Source of the DNA: Pseudomonas sp. CHM02
GTDB taxonomy: Bacteria; Pseudomonadota; Gammaproteobacteria; Pseudomonadales; Pseudomonadaceae
Length of the DNA stretch: 64,000 bases
Direction of reading: 5' to 3'
Assembly (NCBI RefSeq): GCF_000612585.1
Contig: NZ_JFCA01000023.1
Location: 1 to 64,000 of the forward strand
Positions 45,907-55,605 of this stretch are shown here, piece after piece; position 1 is the stretch's first letter; each line of letters starts with the position of its first letter. Both the position numbers and the translations under genes were made by a program. Below the pieces are notes generated by a model. That model ran no database searches, had not been told where the DNA came from, and was given only the letters and a program-made list of their open reading frames with translations.

Positions 45907-46272
45907 TCAGGCAGGGGGCAGCATCGATTTGACTTTGTCGCGTAATTGATCGATCGAGAACGGTTTGGCGATCACCTGCATGCCGTCAGGCACGTCGATA
46001 TTCTCGGCATAACCGCTGGCGAACAGGATCGGCAGTGCAGGGCGCAATTCGCGCACTTTGGTTGCCAGTTGCTGGCCGTTCATGTCCGGCAGGCCGACGT
46101 CGGTCATCATCAGGTCGATCACCTGCGTGGTGTTTTGCACCAGTGCCAGCGCCTCTTCAGCGTCGGCTGCTTCCAGCACAGTGAACTCCAACTCCTCCAA
46201 GACATCGACGATGAGCATGCGCACGATGGCGTCGTCTTCGACTACGAGGATGGTGGAGGAGGTAGCGGACAT
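45907..46272 (-). CDS. Single-domain response regulator
   Basis: The 121-residue protein is one receiver domain: acidic pair in VVEDDA, phospho-acceptor Asp58 in MMTDVGLPDM, and the Lys of AKPF. It has no output domain, so it acts by phosphotransfer or by binding a partner. It resembles the receiver at the C-terminus of the hybrid kinase at 62201. Start ATG at 46272 follows a GGAA site. It is a lone leftward gene. Confidence 0.87.
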   Translation of the reverse strand: MSATSSTILVVEDDAIVRMLIVDVLEELEFTVLEAADAEEALALVQNTTQVIDLMMTDVGLPDMNGQQLATKVRELRPALPILFASGYAENIDVPDGMQVIAKPFSIDQLRDKVKSMLPPA

Positions 46273-46453
46273 AAAGAAAATTCCCGAGAAGTGAAGAAGC
46301 AGGTCTTGTTCAGTTAAAAGACGGTCCTCTACAGAGTTGTCTCTTTCTCGGCAAGTTCCCGATACAGGAGGGTATTGTGCAGGCAAAGGGGGGGAATGTC
46401 TTGTGATCGTACGAAGTCACTCTCAGGCACGCTTGCGTTGGCTACTTCAGGCT

Positions 46454-46490
46454 CTGGTTGGTTATCGCTGAAAAAACGACAGCCAACCAG
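46454..46490 (-). terminator. Long imperfect hairpin after the 1293-aa toxin-like gene
   Basis: CTGGTTGG (46454-46461) and CCAACCAG (46483-46490) pair, and inner bases extend the stem with one mismatch around a T-rich loop. There is no terminal T-run on the minus strand, so termination is plausible but not certain. Confidence 0.45.
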
Positions 46491-46514
46491 ACGCCGATTT
46501 GGCCTGTTTTTGAC

Positions 46515-49500
46515 TTAGATCTCCACTCGGTATAGATCGGAAACGTCGATGCGGGACGCTCGAGTTGTATCGTTCAGGTCCGCCGGATCAAACACTGAGA
46601 TTTTATATTCGGGCACATTAGGGGTGTCGCCATAATGCTTGAATAGGTTCTTGGTGCGGCCGCTGTTCAAGGTGCTTTCCAGTGCAGAACGCATCTGCTG
46701 TTCGGTCGTAAACGTGGCTTTTCCAAAATTGGGGTCGAAGTAAAACCATTCTTTGCGATGCTTAATCGTTTCGATGCCGGCGACAGTCTCTTTATAGGGC
46801 GTCACGATAATGCCTGCTGTAATGCCATGTTCGGGGCCGCGAATCAAAAGGGTTTTTGAACTGTTGGCCCTGCTAAGCTCGGTCAGTATATCGGTATAGG
46901 GAACTTGCCTTGCCTGCACACCATTGTGGAAGTTACTGCCTAATAGGGCCTGCAATTGACCCAGCTTGGCGCGGAATCCGTTGATTTTCTGTGCCTTGAG
47001 TTGTTCGAGATTGGCTTTGGCCTGATCAATTTTACGCAAGTCGTCAATCTCGTTGACACTCAGTGGAGAGACCATCGAAGCGTACAGATTTTTGATAAAC
47101 GTATCTTGCTTGCCCGCGTGGGTAGCGGCCGCCATGACATTGGACAGCGCCGCGCACTCGCCTCCCGATAGCAACGAGGCTTGACTGAGGTAGAAGCCTT
47201 GCGGAAGCGCCGTTGCCTTGCCGCCCGCAGCCGTTATTTCTGCGCTGAACACCCTGAAGTTCTCTTGGCTGACGGTAATTCTACGCCGTTCCATATACTT
47301 GACTAACTGACCCACCTCTTCGGGTGTTCGTCCGCGGATGATGGCAAGTTCTGCCAGTTCGTTGAGCGTCAACGTGGGCGAAAACCCAGCGATGCTTTCT
47401 GGGTTTCCGCTGCTATAGCCTTTTTTATAGGCATCAAGGCCAGCGGCTTTAGCAATATCCTGTGCCAAGTTGAATCGTTCCGGAAGAACCTCCAGTTCAT
47501 CTATTCGTTTGACCAGGCTTCCGAGTTCGGCGGGGCTACGGCGTTCGGCGACTGCCAGGCGTTTGAGATCATCAATACCCAGTGCAGTGGAGTAACCGTA
47601 GATCGCCTCTGGCCTGCCTGTGTTCTGACCTCGAATGTAGGCGGCGTTGTCCTCGGCTTTTACCCGGAGGACTGCATCTATAAAGTCTTTGCGGAACGCT
47701 GGATTGTCTGCTGCAGGCGCCAACACCGAACCGATCATCCTTCCTATCCAACTATCAGTAAACGCGCGAACCTCTCCCTCCAAGGCAACGACCTTGGGCG
47801 TAAAACCTACAAGTGGCGAGCCGTAAGGCCGCATTTTGTCGGCATCGAACGCATACCATTTGCCATTTTTCAGGACGGCTGCGGATTCGATACTGTGTTC
47901 GCCAAGTTTCAGGCTGCCCGTCGCAGCGGCGGTGTTGTTTATGCTGACGGCTTTCAGTAGGTCATAACTACCGGCAGCTCCACGGAGTTTGTTGACCCCC
48001 TCAGCGATCTTGCTAACCCCTGTACCGATAAGTTTCCCGCCGCCCCCGAGAAGGCCGATCACACCATCCACGGGGTTGAGTTGCCCGAAAACAACCGCGC
48101 CAATGACTTTGGTTGCCCGTGCGACTTTGGTCGCGGTGGACACCGCGCTACCGGCGATCTTCGTCAGCTTTCCGGCCGTGCCCACACCTGCGGTCAGCAA
48201 GCCAAATATGTCCAGTCCGAGATCGAAAATACCCTCGCCAATTTTTCCCTGACTAAAATTCTTGACTGTCGAAACAAAAGGGATCAAGTCCAGCATGAAA
48301 TGACCGACGGTATTGGCTGCTCTGCGATGTTTATCGCCCGTGGTCTGCCCAAGTGCCTGCTCATGGATTGCGGGGTCATCGAGATTTATATGTTCAACAA
48401 AGGCGTCAGCGATAAGTTGAGTGCGCGTCGAAGCGAAGCTGTCCAGCCGCGGGTCGTTGGGCACTGATTGCTCAGTGCTCAGGTTTGTCGCGTTTACAGA
48501 GGGCGTGAACGCTTTCTTTTCATACTCGATATTTGCCGTTCGCCAAGTACCCGTTGTTGCGCTACTTTCCGGCACCTTTCGGATAGCGCCCCCATTGAAG
48601 TCAATTTCATACGCAGTAGGCACCCCGTCACGCTCAATCCTTACCAGCAACTTCGGGTTTTTAGGCAGTTGTGTCTTATCACTGAAACCCGTTCCCAGTT
48701 TTTGAGAGTAGGTTTGATAAAAACTGACCTTGCCATATTCAAAGTTTTCGCGATCTTGCAGAGGCAATTGAGAAATCAGGTGCTTGATGGAGGTACTGAC
48801 CGCAGATTTCTTTTCTTCGATGGTGTTTTTGAATTGCGATTGAAACGCAGCGAACACTCCAAACCCTGGGTGCTCGTTCAGTTGCGCCAAGGGGGTACGG
48901 GGGTCGGTAGAGGTGTACGTTGAGTTAGCGTCAGCGTACATCATGGTGACGTCCAACAGGGAGTGTGGGCCGAACTCAGTGGCCGCCCCATGAGGGAGCG
49001 CTGTGATCACTTTGTTTTCAAACATTGATTCCTGGCCCGGAAAGCGTTTTTTAAGCTCCGCCAGCGCCATTTCTTTACGGGAGGGGATGTCTTTCTCAAA
49101 GGCCTGTGCTGCCTGCACCATTGACGGTTGGCGGGTTTTGAAGGTGGTCACCAGCGTATTTAGTTCATCGGCTGAGTATTGATGGTCGTGTTTTTTTTTC
49201 AGCACGCCATTGGCCACGCCCCAATCGATCAAGGCGTCACGCTGGGCCGCTTGGGTAACGACCGGATCGGCCAGGCTTGCACCCTCGGCCGCAAGCATCA
49301 CCTGTGCGAAGCTCATGTTGGCCACTTTTCCAGGCGTCTCGGCTTCTATTGTCGCTGCAGCTACCGCCAGGTTGATCCAGGCCAGGCTGCCATAGGTCAC
49401 GCTGCTCGGAATGTCTTTGATCAGGAACACTGGAGCGCGAGCTGCCAGCAGCACGTGGGCGGCTGCGCCCGCCAGTTCAGGACTGGTTTTTTTCTCCGCT

Positions 49501-50396
49501 ACCAGGTGTTTGCTCAACGCATCAACCACCACCGACGCCGGCCTGCCCCAGTGTTTGTCGCTGGCGATGTCGAAGCCCGCGATGGTATTGCGCTGCGGGT
49601 TCCTGATGGACTCAGGGTCCAGTTGCAAGTTGATTGCAGCAAGGAGATAGTCCGTGGCGCTGTTCTCGGTGGCCAGGCCCTGCATCTGCTCCTGAAGGAC
49701 TTTTCCCATTTGCTGTGCCTCAGGAGAACCGATCAGCGCGTTCAAGGTAGCGGTCGGATCCCTTAGCGTTTCAGGAGAGAGAGACACCCGCTGCTGCAAG
49801 AACGCCAATAAAAGCCCCCTGGTTCCGATGACCAAAGGCTTTTCCTGAGCGTCTCCATAATTAAGCGTAAAAAGGCGTAGGCGGCGTTGCTCATCCGTGT
49901 CCAAAGGCAACGGCCAGCTCAGCGCGCCTCCCAGGTTTCCCAAGGGGTGCTCAAGCGACTTGTCGATCAAAGCGCTCCCCAGACCGGTCAGGGAAAATTG
50001 GCTATAGGGTAATAATTTACCGTAGCTATTGATAAAACACTCGAGCGTGGTCACCTGACCCACCACTGCGTAGTAAGGCGAATCCGGATGAACCACCACA
50101 CGCGTTTCTTTGAGTGCTGCCTCCACCTGTGTTTTTGAGGCGTTCGGCCCCAACAGCCTGGCGACTTCGTTAAGGCTGTCGCCGATTGCCTTCAAGTTGT
50201 GTTTATGGCCCAGTTTTTCGCTGAAGCTGACGGCTTCAGGGACGTTCACCCTGGTTGGCAGTGACGCCGTTTGTTCGTGCGTTTCTTCGTTCGACGCGGG
50301 CGTTTCGACCACCAGCGTGTTTACAGCACCTGCGGGTTGCTGGGAGGAGACGAAGTCGTATGTCGTGCGGGAAACAGGATCCGACGTAATGGTCAT
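46515..50396 (-). CDS. Giant toxin-like protein with pore-like segment and C-terminal cysteine-protease-like domain
   Basis: The 1293-residue protein has no N-terminal signal. A long helical part (1-690, GALSWPLPLD block near 158) is followed by a hydrophobic glycine-rich stretch (about 700-790, DLIPFVSTVKNFSQGKIGEG then LDIFGLLTAGVG) resembling the TcdA/TcdB pore region. The C-terminal domain shows Cys1081 (GGECAALS), His1190 (EHGITAG) and Asp1221 (YFDPNFG), the spacing of C58/YopT-like peptidases. It is a paralogue of the gene at 57291. It may be delivered into host or rival cells; neither substrate nor secretion route is visible. The ATG has an AAGGTG site. No immunity gene is evident. Confidence 0.75.
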   Translation of the reverse strand: MTITSDPVSRTTYDFVSSQQPAGAVNTLVVETPASNEETHEQTASLPTRVNVPEAVSFSEKLGHKHNLKAIGDSLNEVARLLGPNASKTQVEAALKETRVVVHPDSPYYAVVGQVTTLECFINSYGKLLPYSQFSLTGLGSALIDKSLEHPLGNLGGALSWPLPLDTDEQRRLRLFTLNYGDAQEKPLVIGTRGLLLAFLQQRVSLSPETLRDPTATLNALIGSPEAQQMGKVLQEQMQGLATENSATDYLLAAINLQLDPESIRNPQRNTIAGFDIASDKHWGRPASVVVDALSKHLVAEKKTSPELAGAAAHVLLAARAPVFLIKDIPSSVTYGSLAWINLAVAAATIEAETPGKVANMSFAQVMLAAEGASLADPVVTQAAQRDALIDWGVANGVLKKKHDHQYSADELNTLVTTFKTRQPSMVQAAQAFEKDIPSRKEMALAELKKRFPGQESMFENKVITALPHGAATEFGPHSLLDVTMMYADANSTYTSTDPRTPLAQLNEHPGFGVFAAFQSQFKNTIEEKKSAVSTSIKHLISQLPLQDRENFEYGKVSFYQTYSQKLGTGFSDKTQLPKNPKLLVRIERDGVPTAYEIDFNGGAIRKVPESSATTGTWRTANIEYEKKAFTPSVNATNLSTEQSVPNDPRLDSFASTRTQLIADAFVEHINLDDPAIHEQALGQTTGDKHRRAANTVGHFMLDLIPFVSTVKNFSQGKIGEGIFDLGLDIFGLLTAGVGTAGKLTKIAGSAVSTATKVARATKVIGAVVFGQLNPVDGVIGLLGGGGKLIGTGVSKIAEGVNKLRGAAGSYDLLKAVSINNTAAATGSLKLGEHSIESAAVLKNGKWYAFDADKMRPYGSPLVGFTPKVVALEGEVRAFTDSWIGRMIGSVLAPAADNPAFRKDFIDAVLRVKAEDNAAYIRGQNTGRPEAIYGYSTALGIDDLKRLAVAERRSPAELGSLVKRIDELEVLPERFNLAQDIAKAAGLDAYKKGYSSGNPESIAGFSPTLTLNELAELAIIRGRTPEEVGQLVKYMERRRITVSQENFRVFSAEITAAGGKATALPQGFYLSQASLLSGGECAALSNVMAAATHAGKQDTFIKNLYASMVSPLSVNEIDDLRKIDQAKANLEQLKAQKINGFRAKLGQLQALLGSNFHNGVQARQVPYTDILTELSRANSSKTLLIRGPEHGITAGIIVTPYKETVAGIETIKHRKEWFYFDPNFGKATFTTEQQMRSALESTLNSGRTKNLFKHYGDTPNVPEYKISVFDPADLNDTTRASRIDVSDLYRVEI

Positions 50397-50668
50397 GGAG
50401 ACACCTTAATCAGGAGGATGGGTTGCGTCTTTGAAACGGAACTTCCCTTTGCCAAGACTCCCTGTCTGTGGGGGCGTCTGACCTTCAGGTTCCGATCCTC
50501 CGGTCCTGGTATCTGTTTTAATCTGTGTAAATGAAGGGACGAAATCTGCCGGAATCACCGCGTGATATCAGACGCGGCAGGTAGGTTTCTGCTTCAAATC
50601 AACGCGAAAACATAGCCCTGGCGCCTGATATTCGGGCAAACTCTCGGTTTTCCGCACTTGGCCAAGGC
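50397..50668. promoter_or_regulatory. Divergent region between the giant toxin-like gene and the signalling operon
   Basis: About 270 bases separate the leftward 1293-aa gene from the rightward hybrid-kinase gene and must carry both promoters. I see no strong repeat or sigma-54 box. Confidence 0.4.
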
Positions 50669-53600
50669 ATGCCCATGACTCCCGCGTCGTCTATCGATGA
50701 AAAGAGCTTTCGTAACCTCCTGAGCCGAAACGTCGCCCTGCCTTTGGGCGTGGGCGTGCTCAGTGCGGTGTTTTTCGTCGTATTGATCACCTACCTGTTG
50801 TCGGTGATTCAGTGGGTGGAGCACACCGATCGGGTTATCAATAACCTCAATGAGTCGTCCAAGCTGACCGTTGACCTGGAAACCGGCATGCGCGGGTTCC
50901 TGATCACCGGCGACGAGCATTTCCTCGACCCTTACGAGGTGGCCAAGCCGCGGATCATTGCCGACCTGCGCAACCTGCAGGAGCTGGTGGCGGACAACCC
51001 GCAGCAGGTGGATCGCCTCAAGCGCCTGGAAGCCCTGCAGATCGAGTGGAACAACTACGCCCAGTCGATGATTGACATGCAGCGCACCAGCGGCGACTAC
51101 CGCAGCGCGGTCAAGGCGGGCCGTGGCAAGCGCCTGACCGATGAGATCCGTAAGGAATACGACGATGCGGTGGCGATGGAGCAGCAGTTCCGTATCACCC
51201 GCAATGAAGAAGTGACCCGCACCACCGTGGTCAGCGTGACCTTGTACTTGGCCTTCGTACTGGGCCTGAGTGGTTTCCTGGCCTACATCGGTCGCAAGAA
51301 TTTAATTGCACTGTCAGAGAGTTACAGCGCAAACCTCGCGTCACAACAGAAGATCGCGCGACGTCTCGAACAGCAAGCCTGGCTGCGTAACGGCCAGACC
51401 GAACTGGCTGAACAGGTGCTCGGCCAACTCAGCCTGAATATGCTCGGGCGCAATATCCTGCAATTCTTTTCCCAGTACATGGGCTCGGCCGTTGCCGCGC
51501 TGTACGTGCGTGAAGAACACGGCGGCCTCAGGCGCGTCGCCACCTACGGTTTCTCCCGCGAGCAGGAGCAACTGGAGCAGGCGATCTACAGTGACGAAGG
51601 CATCGTCGGCCAGGCGGCCCAACTGGATCGCCTGATTCGCCTGGACGACGTGCCGGTGGACTACTTCAAGGTCAGCTCGGGCCTGGGCGAAGGTCATACC
51701 CGCAGCGTGCTGGTCATGCCCACCAGTGATGACGACCGTGTCAATGGCGTGATCGAACTGGGTTTCCTGCGCCCGCTGGAAGAGCGCGACGAAGAGCTGC
51801 TGGAGCTGATCGCCGGCAACATCGGCACCTCCATCGAGGCCGCCCGTTATCGCCAGCGCCTGCAGGAGGTGCTGGCCGAGACCCAGCAGCTCAACGAAGA
51901 GCTGCAAGTGCAGCAGGAAGAACTCAAGACCGCCAACGAAGAGCTGGAAGAACAGTCGCGCATCCTCAAGGAATCCCAGGCCCACCTGGAAACCCAGCAA
52001 GCCGAGCTGGAGCAGACCAACGAACAGTTGGCCGAGCAGACTCAGATCCTGGCCGAGCAACGCGACGCCATGGACCGCAAGAACGTCGAACTCAACCAGG
52101 CCCAGCTCGAGCTGGAAGACCGTGCCGAAGAGTTGCAGCGCTCCAGCAAGTACAAATCCGAATTCCTCGCCAACATGTCCCATGAGCTGCGCACACCGCT
52201 GAACAGCTCGCTGATCCTGGCCAAGTTGCTGGCCGAGAACGCCCAGGAGAACCTCAGCGCCGAACAGGTCAAGTTCGCCGAGTCGATCTATTCCGCCGGC
52301 AATGACCTGCTCAACCTGATCAACGACATCCTCGACATTTCCAAGGTGGAAGCCGGCAAACTTGAAGTGCGCCCGGAAAACTCCAGTGTGGCGCGCCTGG
52401 TCGACGGCCTGCGCGGGATGTTCGAGCCGCTGGCAGCCGAACGCAAGCTGAGCTTCCAGGTGGATGTGCAGGAAGGCTCGCCGACCATGCTGTTCACCGA
52501 CCGCCAGCGCCTGGAACAGATCCTCAAGAACCTGCTGTCCAACGCGGTCAAGTTCACCGAGCAGGGCGACGTCAGCCTTTGCGTCTCGCGTGCGCCAGGG
52601 GAGGGCATTGCCTTCACGGTGCGCGACTCTGGCATCGGCATTGCCCCGGACCAGCAGGAAAGCATCTTCGAAGCGTTCCGCCAGGCCGATGGCACCACCA
52701 ACCGCCGTTACGGCGGCACTGGCCTGGGCTTGTCGATCTCCCGCGACCTGGCCACGCTGCTGGGCGGTTATATCAGTGTGACCAGCGAGCCCGGCAAGGG
52801 CAGTGTCTTCACCCTGGTATTGCCGGAGCAGTATGTGGAGCGCGAAGAAGACGCTGCGCCGATCGAGCCGCCACGCCAGGCGGTGGTTGTGCCGGCCCCG
52901 GCCCCGGTCAGGGTTTCCCCGCTGCCGGTGGCCGATGCCAGCCAGATCCCGCGCTTTGCCGACGACCGCGACAAGGCCCCGTTCTCCACGCGCTGCATCC
53001 TGGTGGTGGAAGACGAGCCGAACTTCGCCCGTATCCTTTTCGACCTGGCCCATGAGCTGGGCTACCACTGCCTGGTGGCGCACGGCGCAGACGAGGGCTA
53101 CAGCCTGGCCGAGGAATACGTGCCCGATGCGATCCTGCTGGACATGCGCCTTCCGGACCATTCCGGGCTGACCGTGCTACAGCGCCTGAAAGAGCACGCC
53201 AACACCCGGCATATCCCGGTGCATGTGATTTCCGTGGAAGACCGCGTCGAGGCCGCCATGCACATGGGCGCCATCGGCTATGCGGTCAAACCCACCACCC
53301 GCGAAGAGCTCAAGGACGTGTTTGCGCGCCTGGAAGCCAAGCTGACCCAGAAGGTCAAGCGCGTGCTGCTGGTGGAGGACGATGACCTGCAGCGTGACAG
53401 CATCGCCCGCCTGATCGGCGACGATGACATCGAGATCACCGATGTCGGTTACGCCCAGGCCGCCCTGGACCTGCTGCGCACCAATATCTACGATTGCATG
53501 ATCATCGACCTCAAGCTGCCGGACATGCTTGGCAACGAGCTGCTCAAGCGCATGGCCACCGAGGACATCTGCTCGTTCCCACCGGTGATCGTCTACACCG

Positions 53601-54172
53601 GGCGCAACCTGACCCGGGATGAAGAGGCCGAACTGCGCAAGTATTCGCGCTCGATCATCATCAAGGGCGCCCGCTCGCCAGAGCGCCTGCTGGATGAAGT
53701 CACACTCTTTCTGCACAAAGTCGAATCCCAGCTGTCCCATGATCGCCAGAAGATGCTCAAGACCGCCCGCAGCCGCGACAAGGTCTTCGAGGGGCGCAAG
53801 ATCCTGCTGGTGGACGACGATGTGCGCAACATCTTCGCCCTGACCAGCGCCCTGGAGCACAAAGGCGCGGTGGTGGTCATCGGGCGTAACGGCCAGGAAG
53901 CCATCGATAAACTCAATGAAGTCGATGATATCGACCTGGTGCTGATGGACGTGATGATGCCGGAAATGGACGGTTACGAGGCCACCACCTTGATCCGCCA
54001 GGACCCGCGCTGGAAAAAGCTGCCGATCATCGCGGTGACGGCCAAGGCCATGAAGGACGATCAGGAGCGCTGCCTCGCGGCGGGTTCCAACGATTACCTG
54101 GCCAAGCCAATTGATCTGGATCGTCTGTTCTCACTGATTCGCGTATGGCTACCGAAGATGGAACGCATTTAA
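50669..54172 (+). CDS. CHASE3-GAF hybrid histidine kinase with three receiver domains
   Basis: The 1167-residue protein has two membrane helices (about 25-48 and 190-215) around a CHASE3 sensor, a GAF domain (about 255-395), a long Glu/Gln-rich coiled-coil (about 400-500), HisKA (His505 in MSHELRTPLN), HATPase and three receivers with acceptor Asp825, Asp947 and Asp1094. It likely senses a stress or cell-envelope signal and relays phosphate to downstream partners. It heads a compact operon with CheR, CheB and two more regulators. A second ATG two codons later is an equal start. Confidence 0.93.
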   Translation: MPMTPASSIDEKSFRNLLSRNVALPLGVGVLSAVFFVVLITYLLSVIQWVEHTDRVINNLNESSKLTVDLETGMRGFLITGDEHFLDPYEVAKPRIIADLRNLQELVADNPQQVDRLKRLEALQIEWNNYAQSMIDMQRTSGDYRSAVKAGRGKRLTDEIRKEYDDAVAMEQQFRITRNEEVTRTTVVSVTLYLAFVLGLSGFLAYIGRKNLIALSESYSANLASQQKIARRLEQQAWLRNGQTELAEQVLGQLSLNMLGRNILQFFSQYMGSAVAALYVREEHGGLRRVATYGFSREQEQLEQAIYSDEGIVGQAAQLDRLIRLDDVPVDYFKVSSGLGEGHTRSVLVMPTSDDDRVNGVIELGFLRPLEERDEELLELIAGNIGTSIEAARYRQRLQEVLAETQQLNEELQVQQEELKTANEELEEQSRILKESQAHLETQQAELEQTNEQLAEQTQILAEQRDAMDRKNVELNQAQLELEDRAEELQRSSKYKSEFLANMSHELRTPLNSSLILAKLLAENAQENLSAEQVKFAESIYSAGNDLLNLINDILDISKVEAGKLEVRPENSSVARLVDGLRGMFEPLAAERKLSFQVDVQEGSPTMLFTDRQRLEQILKNLLSNAVKFTEQGDVSLCVSRAPGEGIAFTVRDSGIGIAPDQQESIFEAFRQADGTTNRRYGGTGLGLSISRDLATLLGGYISVTSEPGKGSVFTLVLPEQYVEREEDAAPIEPPRQAVVVPAPAPVRVSPLPVADASQIPRFADDRDKAPFSTRCILVVEDEPNFARILFDLAHELGYHCLVAHGADEGYSLAEEYVPDAILLDMRLPDHSGLTVLQRLKEHANTRHIPVHVISVEDRVEAAMHMGAIGYAVKPTTREELKDVFARLEAKLTQKVKRVLLVEDDDLQRDSIARLIGDDDIEITDVGYAQAALDLLRTNIYDCMIIDLKLPDMLGNELLKRMATEDICSFPPVIVYTGRNLTRDEEAELRKYSRSIIIKGARSPERLLDEVTLFLHKVESQLSHDRQKMLKTARSRDKVFEGRKILLVDDDVRNIFALTSALEHKGAVVVIGRNGQEAIDKLNEVDDIDLVLMDVMMPEMDGYEATTLIRQDPRWKKLPIIAVTAKAMKDDQERCLAAGSNDYLAKPIDLDRLFSLIRVWLPKMERI

Positions 54173-54187
54173 GTGGAGCAATGTTTT

Positions 54188-55003
54188 TTGGATAAAAGCA
54201 GCGATATTGAGCTGCGCCTGTTGATCGAGGCGATTTACCTCAAGTACAGCTATGACTTCCGGGACTACTCCGGGGCGTCGGTGAAACGCCGTGTGGCTCA
54301 CGCCCTGCGCCAGTTCGATTGCGCGACCATTTCCGCCTTGCAGGAGCGTGTGTTGCATGATCCGTCCGCGTTCATGCAGTTGCTGCAGTTCCTGACGATC
54401 CCGGTGAGCGAGATGTTTCGCGACCCGTCGCACTTCCTGGCGATCCGCCAGGAAGTGGTACCGCTGCTCAAGACCTATCCGTCGATCAAGATCTGGATCG
54501 CCGGTTGCAGCACGGGCGAGGAGGTCTACTCCATGGCCATCCTGCTGCGCGAAGAAGGCTTGCTGGAGCGCACGATCATCTACGCCACCGACATCAACCC
54601 GGCGTCGCTGGACAAGGCCAAGCAGGGCATCTTCTCGCTGGAGAACGTACGAGCCTACACCGCCAATTACCAGCAGGCCGGCGGCCAACGTTCATTTGCC
54701 GATTACTACACTGCGGCATACGATTACGCGATCTTCGATAAAACGCTGCGCGAGAATGTCACCTTCGCCGACCACAGCCTGGCGACCGATAGCGTATTCT
54801 CAGAAACTCAGTTAATTTCATGCCGCAACGTACTGATTTACTTCAACAAAAAATTGCAGGATCGCGCGTTTGGATTGTTCCATGAGTCGCTGTGCCATCG
54901 CGGCTTCCTGGTGCTGGGCAGCAAGGAGACGCTGGATTTCTCTGCGTTCGGCAAACAGTTCGAACCCTTGGTCAAACAGGAACGGATCTACCGCAAGCTA
55001 TGA
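54188..55003 (+). CDS. cheR: CheR-family methyltransferase
   Basis: The 271-residue protein has the CheR N-terminal helical part and the SAM-binding domain (CSTGEEVYSMAI, then ATDINPASLDKAK, and CRNVLIYF). It would methylate a Glu in a receptor-like partner; no chemoreceptor lies in the window, and the coiled-coil of the upstream kinase is a possible target. I chose the TTG at 54188, with GGAG eight bases before it and a DKSSDIELRLLIEA opening. The GTG at 54173 is less likely. It overlaps cheB by four bases. Confidence 0.87.
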   Translation: MDKSSDIELRLLIEAIYLKYSYDFRDYSGASVKRRVAHALRQFDCATISALQERVLHDPSAFMQLLQFLTIPVSEMFRDPSHFLAIRQEVVPLLKTYPSIKIWIAGCSTGEEVYSMAILLREEGLLERTIIYATDINPASLDKAKQGIFSLENVRAYTANYQQAGGQRSFADYYTAAYDYAIFDKTLRENVTFADHSLATDSVFSETQLISCRNVLIYFNKKLQDRAFGLFHESLCHRGFLVLGSKETLDFSAFGKQFEPLVKQERIYRKL

Positions 55004-55605
55004 ATCAAGCGGCTGCCAGCCCGGCATCGGTCCGGGGTATCGAGGCTATCGTCATCGGCGCATCCGCCGGTGGCGTGGAGGCGTTGCTGACGATATTCGG
55101 CGAGCTGCCCGCACATTTCGGGCTGCCGATCATCACCGTATTGCACCTGCCGGATGAGCGTCGCAGCCAACTGGCGGAGGTGTTTGACCGGCGCGTGGCC
55201 ATGCAGGTGGTCGAGGCGCGCGACAAGGAAGTGCTCAAGCCGGGCACGTTGTATTTTGCCGGCCCTGGTTATCACTTGTCGGTGGAGCATGATCGCAGCC
55301 TCTCCCTCAGCCAGGAAGACCGGGTGCACCACTCGCGGCCGGCGATCGATTTCCTGTTTTCCTCCGCCGCCGATGCCTATGGCAAAGGCCTGCTTGCTAT
55401 TCTGCTGACCGGCGCCAACCAGGACGGCGCCCGTGGCCTGGCCCACGTCAAGCAACTGGGCGGTACCACCGTTGTGCAAGAACCGACTGAAGCACGCGTC
55501 GCTGTCATGCCCCGTGCAGCCCTGGCGCTGCATACACCCGACCACATTCTGACGTTGAGCCGCATTGGCTCACTGCTGGCTTCCCTGGAATATTCCCCAT
55601 GTTAA
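55000..55605 (+). CDS. cheB: CheB methylesterase domain protein without receiver
   Basis: The 201-residue protein is only the catalytic domain: GASAGG nucleophile loop (Ser), the His of VLHLPDE and the LTGANQDGARG block with Asp. The usual N-terminal receiver is absent, so regulation must come from the kinase or from complex formation. It starts with an ATGA overlap with cheR and its end overlaps the next gene by seven bases. It would remove the methyl groups added by CheR. Confidence 0.9.
   Translation: MNQAAASPASVRGIEAIVIGASAGGVEALLTIFGELPAHFGLPIITVLHLPDERRSQLAEVFDRRVAMQVVEARDKEVLKPGTLYFAGPGYHLSVEHDRSLSLSQEDRVHHSRPAIDFLFSSAADAYGKGLLAILLTGANQDGARGLAHVKQLGGTTVVQEPTEARVAVMPRAALALHTPDHILTLSRIGSLLASLEYSPC

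Noticed and set aside
51341..53161. 606-codon leftward open frame
   Set aside because: Antisense of the hybrid kinase; low-complexity Leu/Gly/Gln pattern.
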